A stretch of DNA of 64,000 bases from Sphingomonas sp. LM7 (lineage in GTDB: Bacteria; Pseudomonadota; Alphaproteobacteria; Sphingomonadales; Sphingomonadaceae): positions 2,108,001-2,172,000 of the forward strand of contig NZ_CP019511.1 of NCBI RefSeq assembly GCF_002002925.1, read 5' to 3'. Both the position numbers and the translations under genes were made by a program. Under the pieces are notes generated by a model. The model made no database searches and had not been told where the DNA came from. It was given only the letters and a program-made list of their open reading frames with translations. Shown piece after piece: positions 16,900 to 26,745 of this stretch (position 1 is its first letter; each line of letters opens with the position of its first letter).

Positions 16900-18822
16900 T
16901 CAACGCGCGTGGTAGAAGTCGTGCACCTGCTGGGCCACCGCCGCCGACACGCCCGGCGCCTTTTGCAAATCCTCAAGGCTCGCCCCGCGCACCGCGCGCG
17001 CGGTGCCGAAATGCATCAGCAGCGCCTTCTTGCGCGCCGGGCCGATCCCGGGGACTTCGTCGAGCGGGCTCGCGCCGATCGCCTTGCTGCGCTTGTCGCG
17101 GTGCGCGCCGATCGCGAAGCGGTGGACTTCGTCGCGCAGCCGCTGGAGGAAGAACAGCACCGGCGAATTGACCGGCAGCATCAGCTCGCGCCCGTCCATC
17201 AGGTGAAACACTTCGCGTCCGTCGCGGCCATGATGCGGGCCCTTCGCGACGCCGACCAGGCACACATCCTCGATGCCCAGATCCTCAAGCACGCCCTTCA
17301 CGGCGTTGAGCTGGCCACGCCCGCCGTCGATCAGCACCAGATCGGGCCACGTGCCGCCCTGGCGATCGGGATCCTCGTCCTGCGCCCGTGCGAAGCGCCG
17401 CCCGAACATCTCGCGCATCATGCCGTAGTCGTCGCCGGCGATCGTCTCGGGACGCTTCATGTTGAACTTGCGGTACTGGCCCTTCTGGAAGCCCTCGGGC
17501 CCGGCAACGACCATCGCGCCCAGCGCGCTCGTCCCCTGGATATGGCTGTTGTCATAGACTTCGATCCGCTCGGGCGGTTCGGGCAGCTCGAACAGGTCGG
17601 CGACCTCGGCGAGCAGCTTGGCCTGCGTCGTGCTCTCGGCCATCCGCCGGTCGAGCGCCTCGACGGCGTTGCGCTGCGCCTGTTCGAGCAGCCGGCGCCG
17701 CGGCCCGCGCTGCGGCACCCCCAGCGCCACCTTGTGCCCGGCGCGCTCGGCCAGCGCTTCGCTCAGCAGCTTGGCTTCCTCCAGATTGCGATCGACGAAG
17801 ATCGTCCGCGGCGGCGGCACTTCCTCATAGAATTGCATCAGGAACTGGCTGAGCACTTCGTCCTCGGGCACGTCATTGGTGTGCGCAGGGAAGAAGCTGC
17901 GATGCCCCCAATTCTGCCCGCCGCGGATGAAGAACGCCTGGATGCCCATCACGCCGGACTTGTGCGCCAGCGCGAAGATGTCGGCGTCGCCGACCCCCTC
18001 GGCGTTGATCGCCTGGCTGCCCTGGATGAAGGTGAGCGCCTTCAGCCGGTCGCGCAGGATCGCGGCCAGCTCGAAATCCAGATTCTCCGCCGCGGCCTGC
18101 ATCTGCTCGCCGAGCTTGGCCTGGACTTGGGTCTTCTTGCCCTGGAGGAAGTCGCGCGCATCGCTGACCAGCTCGGCATAGGCCGCCTCGTCGATGCGGC
18201 CAACGCACGGCGCCGAACACCGGCGGATCTGATACAGCAGGCACGGCCGGTCGCGCGTCGCAAAGAAGCCGTCGGTGCAGCTCCGCAACAGGAACAATTT
18301 CTGCAGCGCGTTGAGCGTCTGACGCACCTGCCCCGCCCCCGCGAACGGCCCGAAATAGTCGCCCTTGTAGCGCCGCGCGCCGCGATGGAGCTGTACGCGC
18401 GCGAAGGCGTGGTCCTGGCGCAAAAGGATAAACGGGAACGACTTATCGTCGCGCAGCAGCACGTTGTACGGCGGGCGATAGCGCTTGATCAGCTGCGCCT
18501 CGAGCAGCAGCGCCTCGGCCTCGTTGTTGGTGGTGACGATCGTCATCGAGCGCGTCTGCGCCACCATCCGCTGGAGACGCTTCGAGAGCCGCATGACCTG
18601 GGTATAATTAGTCACCCGGTTCTTGAGCGCGCGCGCCTTGCCGACATAGAGCACGTCGCCGCGCGCATCATGCATCCGGTACACGCCCGGCCGCACCGGC
18701 AGCGTCTTCACGACGTTGCGGATCGCCGCCACGCCTGCGTCGAGATCGGGCGCTCCCTCGCCGCGCACGGCATAGGTCGCCTTTTCCTCGTTGAATCGGT
18801 TGGGGGAATTGGGGTCGGACAT
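16900..18822 (-). CDS. uvrC: Excinuclease ABC subunit C
   Basis: 640 residues from the ATG at 18822; a TTG three codons upstream is less likely. It makes both incisions in nucleotide excision repair. Domain order is GIY-YIG nuclease (PGVYRMHDARGDVLYVGKA, about residues 46-64), a Cys-rich UvrB-related region (RRCSAPCVGR), the UVR motif near residue 210, the RNase H-like second nuclease (YDNSHIQGT, LVLIDGGRGQLN) and the terminal helix-hairpin-helix pair (VPGIGPARKKALL). No LexA box is evident upstream. Confidence 0.97.
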   Translation of the reverse strand: MSDPNSPNRFNEEKATYAVRGEGAPDLDAGVAAIRNVVKTLPVRPGVYRMHDARGDVLYVGKARALKNRVTNYTQVMRLSKRLQRMVAQTRSMTIVTTNNEAEALLLEAQLIKRYRPPYNVLLRDDKSFPFILLRQDHAFARVQLHRGARRYKGDYFGPFAGAGQVRQTLNALQKLFLLRSCTDGFFATRDRPCLLYQIRRCSAPCVGRIDEAAYAELVSDARDFLQGKKTQVQAKLGEQMQAAAENLDFELAAILRDRLKALTFIQGSQAINAEGVGDADIFALAHKSGVMGIQAFFIRGGQNWGHRSFFPAHTNDVPEDEVLSQFLMQFYEEVPPPRTIFVDRNLEEAKLLSEALAERAGHKVALGVPQRGPRRRLLEQAQRNAVEALDRRMAESTTQAKLLAEVADLFELPEPPERIEVYDNSHIQGTSALGAMVVAGPEGFQKGQYRKFNMKRPETIAGDDYGMMREMFGRRFARAQDEDPDRQGGTWPDLVLIDGGRGQLNAVKGVLEDLGIEDVCLVGVAKGPHHGRDGREVFHLMDGRELMLPVNSPVLFFLQRLRDEVHRFAIGAHRDKRSKAIGASPLDEVPGIGPARKKALLMHFGTARAVRGASLEDLQKAPGVSAAVAQQVHDFYHAR

Positions 18823-18918
18823 CGCTGGCAAGCGATGTAGGCGCGGCCGCGATTCCCGGCAACTTGCCCGGTCACATTAACGTGCCATAGTGCGCTCACA
18901 CACCATGGGAGAGTCGCC

Positions 18919-19665
18919 GTGAAACTGCTCGTGACCACTGCCCTGCTCGCACTTGCCGCGCCGCTCGCCGCGCAGGCCCAGACCGTGTCCGCGCCGATCA
19001 AGGCGGCGCTCGCCGATCCAGCCCGTCCGGCCACGGACAAGGAACGCGACGCGACCCGCCATCCCGGCGAACTGCTCGCCTTTGCCGGCGTGAAGCCCGG
19101 CGACAAGGTCGCGGACTTCATCATGGGCGGCGGCTATTTCACGCGCATCCTCGCCAGGACCGTCGGCAGCAAGGGGCGCGTCTATGCCTATCAGCCCGCC
19201 GAGTTCATCCAGTTCCGCCCCGCCTATGGCGACGAGCAAAAGGCCGCGGTTGCCGGCTATGCCAATGTCACCCCGCTCAGCGATTCGCTGGCGACGGTGA
19301 AGTTCGCCGAGCCGCTCGATGCAATCGTCACGGTGCAGAACTGGCACGACATGCATCTCAAGATGGTCCCGCCCGGCTTCGCCGTCGCGATGGCCAAGCG
19401 GCTCTATGACAGCCTCAAGCCCGGCGGGGTGCTGCTGGTGGTCGATCATGTCGCCGCCGCCGACCCCGGCTTCACCGCGCCCGACAAACTCCACCGCATC
19501 GATCCCGCCGCGGCGCGCGCCGAGATCCAGAGCGCGGGGTTCACCTTCGACGGCAGCCTGCCGCTGCTCGCCAATTCGGACGATCCGCACACCGCGATCG
19601 TGTTCGATCCGGCGATCCGCGGCAAGACCGACCAGTTCGTCTTCCGCTTCCGCAAGCCGCGCTGA
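18919..19665 (+). CDS. Secreted class I SAM-dependent methyltransferase-like protein
   Basis: 248 residues with a signal peptide ending near AAQAQ. The GTG start at 18919 is preceded by GGGAGAG. The fold resembles class I methyltransferases: the glycine motif is changed to FIMGGGYFTRILA, followed by RVYAYQPAEF, DAIVTVQNWHDMH and the PGGVLLVVDH strand. This periplasmic methyltransferase-like family is widespread in proteobacteria but has no firm substrate. Whether SAM is available in the periplasm is unclear, so catalysis is inferred only. Confidence 0.78.
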   Translation: MKLLVTTALLALAAPLAAQAQTVSAPIKAALADPARPATDKERDATRHPGELLAFAGVKPGDKVADFIMGGGYFTRILARTVGSKGRVYAYQPAEFIQFRPAYGDEQKAAVAGYANVTPLSDSLATVKFAEPLDAIVTVQNWHDMHLKMVPPGFAVAMAKRLYDSLKPGGVLLVVDHVAAADPGFTAPDKLHRIDPAAARAEIQSAGFTFDGSLPLLANSDDPHTAIVFDPAIRGKTDQFVFRFRKPR

Positions 19666-19668
19666 GAG

Positions 19669-21597
19669 TCAGGCGGGGACGGTCTTCTCGTCGAGTATCT
19701 GCCGCACGCGCGCGGCGAGCTGGGCGATGGTGAACGGCTTGGGGAGCAGCGCCACGCCATCGGTGAGCATGCCGTCGCTGACGATGCCGTCGCTCGGATA
19801 GCCGCTCATGTAGAGCAGCCGGATTTCGGGGCGAAGCGCCTCGACACGTTCGGCGAGCTGCGAGCCGCTCATCCCGGGCATCAGGACGTCGGTGAGCAAC
19901 AGATCGACCCGCGGCTGCCCCTCGATCATCGCCAGCGCTGCTTCGCCGCCGGGCGCGTGGAGCACGATATAGCCGAGTTCGCGCAGCGCATCGACGGCCA
20001 GCTGCCGCACCTTGTCCTCGTCGTCGACGACAAGGATGATCTCGCTGTCGCGCGCGCCGGGCAGGCGCGTTTCGGGCCCGGTCTGCCAGCTTTCGCTCTC
20101 GGCGACCTTGCCCTTGTGCCGCGGCAGATAGAGGTGAACCGCGGTGCCGCGTCCCGCCTCGGATTCGATCGCGACGTGCCCGCCCGATTGCTTGACGAAG
20201 CCATAGACCTGGCTGAGCCCCAGTCCGGTGCCCTTGCCCATGGCCTTGGTGGTGAAGAACGGCTCGAACGCGCGATCGCGCACTTCGGCCGGCATGCCGG
20301 CGCCGCTGTCCTGCACGGTGATCCGCACGTAATCGCCGGGCATCACGTCCGGGTGGGTCACGGCATAGTCGCGATCGAGCTTCACATTGGCGGTGCTGAC
20401 GACAAGCTTGCCGCCCTCCACCATCGCATCGCGTGCATTGACGCACAGATTGACCAGCGCGCTTTCCAGCTGGCCAACGTCGGCGAAGATCGGCCACAGC
20501 CCGATCGCCGGATCGACCTGAAAATCGACCTTGCCGCCGATCGTCCGCCGCAGGAGCTCCGACAGGCGCCGGATCAGCTGGCTTGCGTCGAGCGCGCTGG
20601 GCGCCAACGGCTGGCGGCGCCCGAACGCGAGCAGCTGCGAGGTGAGCTGCGCGGCGCGCTGCGCACCCGACATCGCCGAATCGATATGCTCCTGCGCGCG
20701 CTTCACGTCCTGGTCGAGCCGGCGGCGGGCGAGATCGAGCGATCCGATGACGATCGCCAGCATATTGTTGAAGTCGTGCGCGATACCGCCGGTCAGCTGG
20801 CCGATCGACTCCATCTTCTGCATCTGGCGCAGCTGTGCCTCGGCCACTTCGCGGCTGGCAGCTTCCTCGTGCAGCCGGGTATTGGCGTTGAGCAGCTGGT
20901 CGCGCGCCACCGAGGCATTGCGCGCCGTCGACAGCGCCCGGAACGTCGAGCGGAGCGCGAACGCCATCACCGCCGCCGCGCACACCAGCAGCCAGACCGA
21001 CAGCAAGGTCGCCTGGCGATCGGCCATATTTCGCTGCCGTTCGAATCGCCGCGCCTCTTCGGCCTTCATTCCGACGACGATCGCACGGCATCGATCGGTA
21101 ATCGGGCGGTCGAGGACCAGACGGATCGAACGCCGGGCCTCGTCGACCCGGCCCGATCGGGCCATCGCAAATCGCGCATCGGTGTAGGCCAGCCGCGAGC
21201 GCCAGCAGCGATCGAGCTGCGCTGCCGCTCGCGACTGCACCGGATCGGCTTGCACTTCGCTAGTCAGCGCTGCGAGCTCGCCATAGAGCCCTTCGCGTGC
21301 ATCGACGTAGCGCGCGACAAACCGCGGGTCGCCGGCGAGCAGATAGCCGCTCTCTCCCAGCAATGTTTCCTGCGCGCGGGTGATCAGGCTGTTGAGCCGC
21401 TCCTGGACCTGGAGTGTCTGCACCACGGACACGTCAGCGCGCTGCTCGGAGCGAAACAGCACGAAGGTGCCCGCGATCGCCGCGAAAATAAGCGCCAGTC
21501 CGGAGAGAAGGGCCACACGACCTACATCAAAGCGTTTCCGGGCCATCGGATTGGCTTTGCGCAACCCACAAAGAAGAGCAACCGAATTCGCGCCCAT
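19669..21597 (-). CDS. CHASE3-like hybrid sensor histidine kinase
   Basis: 642 residues. Two membrane helices (about 27-48 and 198-216) enclose a roughly 150-residue periplasmic CHASE3-like helical domain. Then come a coiled coil, HisKA with [11 protein letters not shown] (His274), an HATPase with [22 protein letters not shown], and a C-terminal receiver ([26 protein letters not shown]). The H-box and receiver order resemble the NtrB-like hybrid kinases of sphingomonads. An alternative ATG at 21546 would shorten the N terminus by 17 residues. Signal and partner unknown. Confidence 0.86.
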   Translation of the reverse strand: MGANSVALLCGLRKANPMARKRFDVGRVALLSGLALIFAAIAGTFVLFRSEQRADVSVVQTLQVQERLNSLITRAQETLLGESGYLLAGDPRFVARYVDAREGLYGELAALTSEVQADPVQSRAAAQLDRCWRSRLAYTDARFAMARSGRVDEARRSIRLVLDRPITDRCRAIVVGMKAEEARRFERQRNMADRQATLLSVWLLVCAAAVMAFALRSTFRALSTARNASVARDQLLNANTRLHEEAASREVAEAQLRQMQKMESIGQLTGGIAHDFNNMLAIVIGSLDLARRRLDQDVKRAQEHIDSAMSGAQRAAQLTSQLLAFGRRQPLAPSALDASQLIRRLSELLRRTIGGKVDFQVDPAIGLWPIFADVGQLESALVNLCVNARDAMVEGGKLVVSTANVKLDRDYAVTHPDVMPGDYVRITVQDSGAGMPAEVRDRAFEPFFTTKAMGKGTGLGLSQVYGFVKQSGGHVAIESEAGRGTAVHLYLPRHKGKVAESESWQTGPETRLPGARDSEIILVVDDEDKVRQLAVDALRELGYIVLHAPGGEAALAMIEGQPRVDLLLTDVLMPGMSGSQLAERVEALRPEIRLLYMSGYPSDGIVSDGMLTDGVALLPKPFTIAQLAARVRQILDEKTVPA

Positions 21598-21710
21598 AAA
21601 AGACTATTCGTGGAGTTAACGCTAACTAACCGTAAATCCCGGCAAGTTACGTAAACGTAAAGTCTGAGATGTGGCTGCACCTGCAAACAGTTTTGGCCGC
21701 CGCCGAAAAC

Positions 21711-21950
21711 TTATTTCGATGCTTCACGCTCGATTCGCTGCGCTTCGGCCTCGATCCGCTTCATTTCCGTCTCGACGCGTGCCTTGACGTCGCTCGCGGC
21801 GCGGCGCTCGTCGGATGCCCGCTGCCATGCGAGCAGCACGAAGAGCAGCGCCAGCACCAGCGCGACGCCGCCGCCGATCGTGAGCCAGCGCGATGCGCCA
21901 GCGCCCGGATCGTGCCGGGCACTCTGCTTGTCTTGTTGTTCGGGAGCCAT
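21711..21950 (-). CDS. Small membrane protein with C-terminal coiled coil
   Basis: 79 residues from the ATG at 21950. A short polar N terminus, one hydrophobic helix (LTIGGGVALVLALLFVLLAW, about 23-42) and a charged helical tail (ASDVKARVETEMKRIEAEAQ) that should form a coiled coil. Found after the F0 operon terminator. Function unknown. Confidence 0.6.
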   Translation of the reverse strand: MAPEQQDKQSARHDPGAGASRWLTIGGGVALVLALLFVLLAWQRASDERRAASDVKARVETEMKRIEAEAQRIEREASK

Positions 21951-22009
21951 GGCACCAGCCTTAGCACGCCAGCCGCCGGCTTCCAGACCGCCGGGCGTGC
22001 CGACGGCCA

Positions 22010-22047
22010 AAAACGCAAACGATCCCCGTGCTTCCGCACGGAGATCG
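22010..22047 (-). terminator. Rho-independent terminator of the F0 ATP synthase operon
   Basis: A 12-bp stem (22020-22031 with 22036-22047, one G-U pair) with a GGAA tetraloop on the minus strand, followed by GTTTGCGTTTTT. It lies 46 bp beyond the atpF stop. A TTTT also follows on the plus side. Confidence 0.75.
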
Positions 22048-22092
22048 GTTTTGCTCAGACGATGTGAGGCAGGCGCGCGGCGCGCCCGCGGC

Positions 22093-22734
22093 TCAGTTGA
22101 GCCGGCCCAGCCCGGCGATGGTCTGGTCGACCAGCGGCTTGTCGGCCTCGGCATTATGCTTGTCGGCGATGATCGCTGCGGCGGCGCGGGTCGCGGCTTC
22201 GGCGGCTTTGGTGCGCACGGCCTGGATCGCGGCGCGCTCGGCGGCGGCGATCTTGTCCTCGGCCATCTTGGCGCGGCGCGCAGTCAGCTCGGCGGCATCG
22301 CTCTCGGCCTTGGCGAGGACGGCCTTGGCCTCCTCCTCGGCATGGACGAGCATTGCCTGGGCCTGTGCCTCGGCGCCGGCGATCTTCCTGGCATATTCGT
22401 CGCGCAGCGCCTCGGCCTCGGCGCGCAATGCCTTCGCTTCGTCAAGACGGGTGCGGATCGCCGCGATCTGGTTGTCGAGCCCGCGGGTGATCAGGCTGGG
22501 CACCTTCTTCCAGATCAGGATCAGGATGAACACCGCCATCGCGATCGAGACCCAGACGGTCGCGTCGAGCACGCCGAACAGCGACGGATCGGGATGCGTC
22601 TCGCTCGGGCCGCCATGCTCGATCGTCACGGCGTTGGTGCCGGTGTGCGGCACAGCCATGCCCTCGCCATGCTCGGCGGCGGCAAGATTCTGCGCGACCG
22701 GATCGGCCGCGACCGGAGTTGCTGCCTCAGCCAT
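22093..22734 (-). CDS. atpF: F0F1 ATP synthase subunit b
   Basis: 213 residues. A roughly 50-residue N-terminal extension is followed by one membrane helix (ATVWVSIAMAVFILILIWKK, about 58-77) and a long Ala/Glu-rich helix, the peripheral stalk that holds F1 against F0. The extension makes it longer than standard b subunits (about 160) but is common in alphaproteobacteria. Its ATG lies inside the end of the b' gene (8-bp overlap), so the two are co-translated. Confidence 0.9.
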   Translation of the reverse strand: MAEAATPVAADPVAQNLAAAEHGEGMAVPHTGTNAVTIEHGGPSETHPDPSLFGVLDATVWVSIAMAVFILILIWKKVPSLITRGLDNQIAAIRTRLDEAKALRAEAEALRDEYARKIAGAEAQAQAMLVHAEEEAKAVLAKAESDAAELTARRAKMAEDKIAAAERAAIQAVRTKAAEAATRAAAAIIADKHNAEADKPLVDQTIAGLGRLN

Positions 22735-23218
22735 TGAACGCCGCCTTCACTGCCTTCTTGGCCTCTGCAGCCGTTACCTTGGCACCCGAGAAACGAGCGA
22801 CGATGTCGCGCGCGGCCTCGACTGCCACTGCCTCGATCTCGGCGCTCGCCGCAGTCGTCGCCTCGGCGATCTGCGCCTCGGCTGCCGCGATGCGGGCATC
22901 GGTTTCGGCATGCGCGGCGGCGAGCCGCTTTTCCGACGCTGCGGTGCCCTGGGCGCGCGCCTCGGCGATACGCTTCTGGGCGCCTTCGCGCGCGGCGTTT
23001 TCCTCAGCCCGCCAATTCTCTTCCGCCTGGTCGGCAGCGGCACGCGCCGCCTCGGCAGCCGCGAGGTCGCCGGCGACCGATGCGTCACGCGCATCGACCG
23101 TCGACATCACCTTGGGCAGCATGATCTTGCCCACGACGAAGAAGACGAAGCCGAACGTCACGAGCAGCCAGAAGATCTGGGACGCGTAGGTCTCGGCGAG
23201 CTGGGAGATCTGAGGCAT
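22727..23218 (-). CDS. F0F1 ATP synthase subunit b'
   Basis: 163 residues. The membrane helix near the N terminus (FWLLVTFGFVFFVVGKIMLP, residues 16-35) precedes a long charged helix ending in a short amphipathic tail. A second b-type subunit is typical of alphaproteobacteria and phototrophs, where a b/b' heterodimer forms the peripheral stalk. It lies between the c and b genes. Confidence 0.9.
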   Translation of the reverse strand: MPQISQLAETYASQIFWLLVTFGFVFFVVGKIMLPKVMSTVDARDASVAGDLAAAEAARAAADQAEENWRAEENAAREGAQKRIAEARAQGTAASEKRLAAAHAETDARIAAAEAQIAEATTAASAEIEAVAVEAARDIVARFSGAKVTAAEAKKAVKAAFNG

Positions 23219-23272
23219 TGGATTCCTATCCAGGAGCAGGCCGGGGACGCGCCCCGGCCCGAACCGGAAAAG

Positions 23273-23500
23273 TTACGCGACGAAGATCAGGATCATCGCG
23301 ACGACGAACGCGAGCAGACCGAGAAGCTCGGCGGCCGCGAAGCCGATGAACAGGCGGCCCTGCTGGCCGTCAGCGGCGCCCGGGTTGCGCAGCGCGCCCT
23401 CGAGGAAGCTGCCGAACACGTTGCCCACACCGATGGCGGCCATGCCGGCGCCGATCGCCGCGAGACCCGCACCGATGAGCTTTGCTGCTTCTGCGTCCAT
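23273..23500 (-). CDS. atpE: F0F1 ATP synthase subunit c
   Basis: 75 residues, the expected two-helix proteolipid. The first helix is glycine/alanine rich ([21 protein letters not shown]), the loop is [14 protein letters not shown], and the second helix carries the ion-binding carboxylate Glu58 in [14 protein letters not shown]. There are no obvious Na+-site residues near Glu58, so proton use is likely. Confidence 0.97.
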   Translation of the reverse strand: MDAEAAKLIGAGLAAIGAGMAAIGVGNVFGSFLEGALRNPGAADGQQGRLFIGFAAAELLGLLAFVVAMILIFVA

Positions 23501-23545
23501 TTCTAAAACTCCTGCGTAGATTCAGTTGATAATTTTACGGAAAAC

Positions 23546-24328
23546 TCAGTGCAGATGCTCGGCGTCGTTGATGTACAGCGACGTGAGCAGCGCAAAGACA
23601 TAGGCTTGGATGCCGGCGACGAGGATCTCGAGCGCCGAGATGCCGACCATCAGCACGAAGCTGGGGATGCCGACGCCGAGGCCGGGGATGAGACCAGCGT
23701 TGCCGGCGTTGATCACGAAGCCTGCGAGCACCTTCAAAAGGATATGCCCGGCGATCATCGCCACGAACAGTCGGAGGCCCAGCGAGAACGGGCGCACCAT
23801 GAACGAGACGAACTCGATCGCGGGGATCAACCAGATCAGCCACAGCGGCGTGCCGTGCGGAACGAACAGCTTGAAGAAGTGCAGCCCGTGCTTCCAGAAG
23901 CCGACGATCAGCACGATCGAGAAGCTCATGATCGCCAGCACGCCGGTGACGGTGAAGTGGCTGGTGAAGGTGAACGGGTGGATGCCCACCAGGCCCAGCG
24001 GCAACAGCCCGAGCACGTTGGCGAACAGGATGAACATGAACAGCGAGAACACGTAGGGAAGGTATTTGCGCCCTTCCTTGCCCACGTTCGCCGCCAGCAT
24101 CGAATCGATGAAGCCGGTGAAGTTCTCGACCAGCATCTGCCAGCGGCCGGGCACCACGGCGCGCTTCATGCCGCCGAGCATGAATGCCCAGAGGACGATG
24201 GCCGCGACGCACATCCACAGCGCCGAGTTCGTGAAGGCGATCTGGTGACCGGCTATATTGAAGCCGTCCCAGATCGTCTGCACCTCGAACTGGTGCATCG
24301 GGTCGATCTTGCCTGATTCAGCCGCCAC
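23546..24328 (-). CDS. atpB: F0F1 ATP synthase subunit a
   Basis: 260 residues with five to six membrane helices. The essential arginine lies in the SLGLRLFVAMIAGH helix and the last helix has ILVAGIQAYVFALLTSLYI, both hallmarks of subunit a, which forms the proton half-channels next to the c ring. The start is GTG at 24328 (MAAESGKIDPMHQ); an ATG ten codons later is the alternative. Confidence 0.95.
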   Translation of the reverse strand: MAAESGKIDPMHQFEVQTIWDGFNIAGHQIAFTNSALWMCVAAIVLWAFMLGGMKRAVVPGRWQMLVENFTGFIDSMLAANVGKEGRKYLPYVFSLFMFILFANVLGLLPLGLVGIHPFTFTSHFTVTGVLAIMSFSIVLIVGFWKHGLHFFKLFVPHGTPLWLIWLIPAIEFVSFMVRPFSLGLRLFVAMIAGHILLKVLAGFVINAGNAGLIPGLGVGIPSFVLMVGISALEILVAGIQAYVFALLTSLYINDAEHLH

Positions 24329-24367
24329 GCGCGTTGATCCGTTTCATTAGCCAAAGCGCCCGAAGAG

Positions 24368-24685
24368 TCACTTCGAGCGCTGGTTCGAAATCCTGATGAT
24401 GTTCCTGAAAGCACTGCCTATTCCGAGGAACAGGAGCACGAGCAGGAGCCACGGGGAGGTTCCCAGCAGCCAATCGAGCGTACCGCCGATCACTGCTCCT
24501 CCAACCATGCTGCCGATCAGTTCGGCCAGCACGCGGTTCCCGAGGCGATAACTGGCATCGCCATTGGTATCCACGGCACCGTTTCTGATCGCCTCTTCCG
24601 ATTTGGCTCGCTTCAGTCGCTCGTCGAGCGAGTTAAGGCGAACATCCTCGGGCAAGGGGTCCAGTCCGGGCTCGTTCTCGGCCAA
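24368..24685 (-). CDS. atpI: AtpI-type assembly protein
   Basis: 105 residues: a charged N-terminal half, then two membrane helices (LAELIGSMVGGAVIGGTLDWL and WLLLVLLFLGIGSAF) ending in FRNIIRIS, the AtpI/AtpZ pattern. Relatives help assemble the c ring or transport Mg2+/Ca2+. It starts with TTG at 24685, supported by a strong AGGAGAG seven bases upstream. First gene of the leftward F0 operon. Confidence 0.85.
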   Translation of the reverse strand: MAENEPGLDPLPEDVRLNSLDERLKRAKSEEAIRNGAVDTNGDASYRLGNRVLAELIGSMVGGAVIGGTLDWLLGTSPWLLLVLLFLGIGSAFRNIIRISNQRSK

Positions 24686-24911
24686 TTGTCTCTCCTGTCA
24701 GCCGTTTCCGGCAGGCCAGACGCATGTGCCGAGCGGCAAGCCCGCCAAAGCAGGGGCGCTTTAGGAAGGGCTCGGGTCCGAGTCAACACCAGCGCCCGAA
24801 CCCGCGGCATGCGCGAGCGCCACAGTCGCCGCTTCCCAGCCGCGCATCTCCCGCGCTAGGCTAATGCGCCCGCAACGGCGACACTTTCCTGTTTCGAAGT
24901 AAGGAATGCGA

Positions 24912-25682
24912 ATGGCCGCCTCGGTCCGGAATCTATCGACAGCCAAGATCCTCGGCACGCTGATCGCGGTGGTTGCCGGGTTTTTCCTCGGCAAGCTCGC
25001 CTGGGACGCGTTCGAGAAGCGCCCGGGAAATGTCGAGGCGGAGTTCGAGACCCAGGTGCAGAATGATCCGGCGATGGGGCCGATGTTCCAGGCCTTCCGC
25101 AAGCACTTCCCGGCTGATTACGCCGCGCTGAAGGCCGAGATGGCCGCACAATATCGCGCCGGCGCCAGCCCGGCGACGCTCAGCCTGCTCGGGTTCAATC
25201 GGATGGCGGCCTTCCGCAAGGCGCATGTCCGCGAGTTGGCATTGGCGCCCGCGCCCGAACTCGCCGCCTTTCGCACGAGCCAGGCTGCGCTGATGCGCGG
25301 GCTTGCGGCGGAATCGACCAAGATGTGCGCGCAATACACCTTCTCCACCATCCAGCCCGGCAGCACGCCCTCTCCCGCGGTGCAGAAGCTACTCGCGGAC
25401 ATCGGCACGGTCCAGTTCCAGGCGATCGCGGCGGGCCAGAAGGCGCCGGCCAAACGCGACATCGACACGCTGTCCCAGGCCGACAGCGAAGCGCTGGTCG
25501 CCCAGATGAAGCGCGCGGGCCTGAGCGACCGTCAGCTCGCCGCTTTTCTCGACGGGACTGCGGCACAGTCGCTCAGCGAGGCCGATCAGTGCCGGACGGG
25601 CGTGATCCTCACCGAGACTCTCGCCCGGCTCCCGGCCGCGCAGGCCGATCGGGTGCTCGCCGTCATGACCGCACATTCCTGA
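24912..25682 (+). CDS. Membrane-anchored hypothetical protein
   Basis: 256 residues. ATG 24912 is better spaced from AAGGA (24901-24905) than the ATG at 24906. One N-terminal hydrophobic segment (ILGTLIAVVAGFFLGKLAW, about 12-30) anchors a mostly helical, soluble domain, probably in the periplasm. Two cysteines (in KMCAQYTF and ADQCRTG) lie in the C-terminal half and could form a disulfide. No known family is recognised. It lies 46 bp upstream of radC on the same strand. Confidence 0.62.
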   Translation: MAASVRNLSTAKILGTLIAVVAGFFLGKLAWDAFEKRPGNVEAEFETQVQNDPAMGPMFQAFRKHFPADYAALKAEMAAQYRAGASPATLSLLGFNRMAAFRKAHVRELALAPAPELAAFRTSQAALMRGLAAESTKMCAQYTFSTIQPGSTPSPAVQKLLADIGTVQFQAIAAGQKAPAKRDIDTLSQADSEALVAQMKRAGLSDRQLAAFLDGTAAQSLSEADQCRTGVILTETLARLPAAQADRVLAVMTAHS

Positions 25683-25728
25683 ACCGTCACGGCTCGCGCT
25701 CGCCGACGCGCCGAACTATACCAGCGCC

Positions 25729-26409
25729 ATGACGGCCGAGCCCGACAACACAGGACACCGCGCCCGGCTGCGGCAGCGGCTGTTCGAGGGCGGGCCGGAC
25801 GCGCTGCTCGATCACGAACTGATCGAATATCTCCTCGCGCTGGCGATTCCCCGCCGCGACACCAAGCCGCTCGCCAAGGCATTGCTCACCGAATTCGGCG
25901 GCATCGCCGGTCTGCTCACTGCCGATGCTGAGGCGCTGGCCCGCGTCCCCGGCATGGGCGAGACCAGCGCCGCCGCGCTCAAGGCCGCCCATGCGGCGGC
26001 GCTGCGGCTGCTGCGCGCACAGGTCGCCGAGCGGCCGATCCTCGCCAATTGGCAGGCGCTGCTCGATTATCTGCGCGCCGACATGGCGCACCACGCGATC
26101 GAGCGGGTGCGCGTCCTCCACCTCAACGGCAAGAACATGCTGATCCGCGACGAGCTGATGAACGAAGGCTCGATCGACGAGGCGCCGATGTATGTCCGCG
26201 AAGTCATCCGCCGCGCGATCGATCTGGGCTCGGCCGCGATCATCCTCGTCCACAACCACCCCTCGGGCGACCCCTCCCCCAGCCGCGCCGACATCGAGAT
26301 CACCCGCCAGGTCGCCGAAGCCGGCAAGCGGCTCGGCATCGCAGTGCACGATCACATCATCCTGGGGACCGAAGGCCATGTCAGCCTGCGCGCGCAGGGG
26401 CTGATCTAG
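25729..26409 (+). CDS. radC: RadC family protein (JAB/MPN metalloprotease-like)
   Basis: 226 residues. The N-terminal ~90 residues hold a helix-hairpin-helix region (LARVPGMGETSAAALKAAHAAA). The C-terminal MPN domain has a conserved glutamate region (LIRDELMNEGSIDEAPMYVRE) and the metal motif HNHPSGDPSPSRAD. The family was named for a supposed repair role that has been disputed; its substrate is unknown. Confidence 0.93.
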   Translation: MTAEPDNTGHRARLRQRLFEGGPDALLDHELIEYLLALAIPRRDTKPLAKALLTEFGGIAGLLTADAEALARVPGMGETSAAALKAAHAAALRLLRAQVAERPILANWQALLDYLRADMAHHAIERVRVLHLNGKNMLIRDELMNEGSIDEAPMYVREVIRRAIDLGSAAIILVHNHPSGDPSPSRADIEITRQVAEAGKRLGIAVHDHIILGTEGHVSLRAQGLI

Positions 26410-26745
26410 GCAGTCGATCATAGAATCGGGATGTCTTTCCACCCACTCCCGGTCGTCCGGCCTTGCAATGTAGGATTTGCGCCGCCTGCCTGAACGTGGC
26501 CTCGTCGAACGCTCCTTGACCTCGCAGACAACTCCGCGAAAATGCCGCGATAGTTCGACTTTGGCGTGACCTTCGATGTCCGCATCCGGGACGCCGGTTC
26601 ATCGCCTGCCGCGATACGAACCAGGACACGGCGGCAATCCAACCACTTCGATGCGCCAAACAAAAAAGGGCGCCCGACATTCCGAGCGCCCTCCCGTTCG
26701 AGCCACCTGCGTGCGAGCGGCCCGACCTGTTTCTTCGACTGCGGC
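26410..26745. other. Gene-free stretch between convergent genes
   Basis: No convincing coding region, tRNA or mobile element was seen. The only recognisable item is the terminator hairpin at 26662-26692. Reading frames here have no start with a ribosome site and no family resemblance. Confidence 0.55.
26662..26692 (-). terminator. Rho-independent terminator of the lipoprotein gene
   Basis: AGGGCGC (26667-26673) pairs with GCGCCCT (26686-26692); on the minus strand the stem is followed by a run of five to six T. It sits 54 bp after the stop of the leftward lipoprotein gene. Confidence 0.75.

Noticed and set aside
21598..21660. TTAAC-rich stretch as a CtrA binding site before the histidine kinase
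   Set aside because: Close to TTAA-N7-TTAA, but the second half is TAAC, so the match is incomplete.
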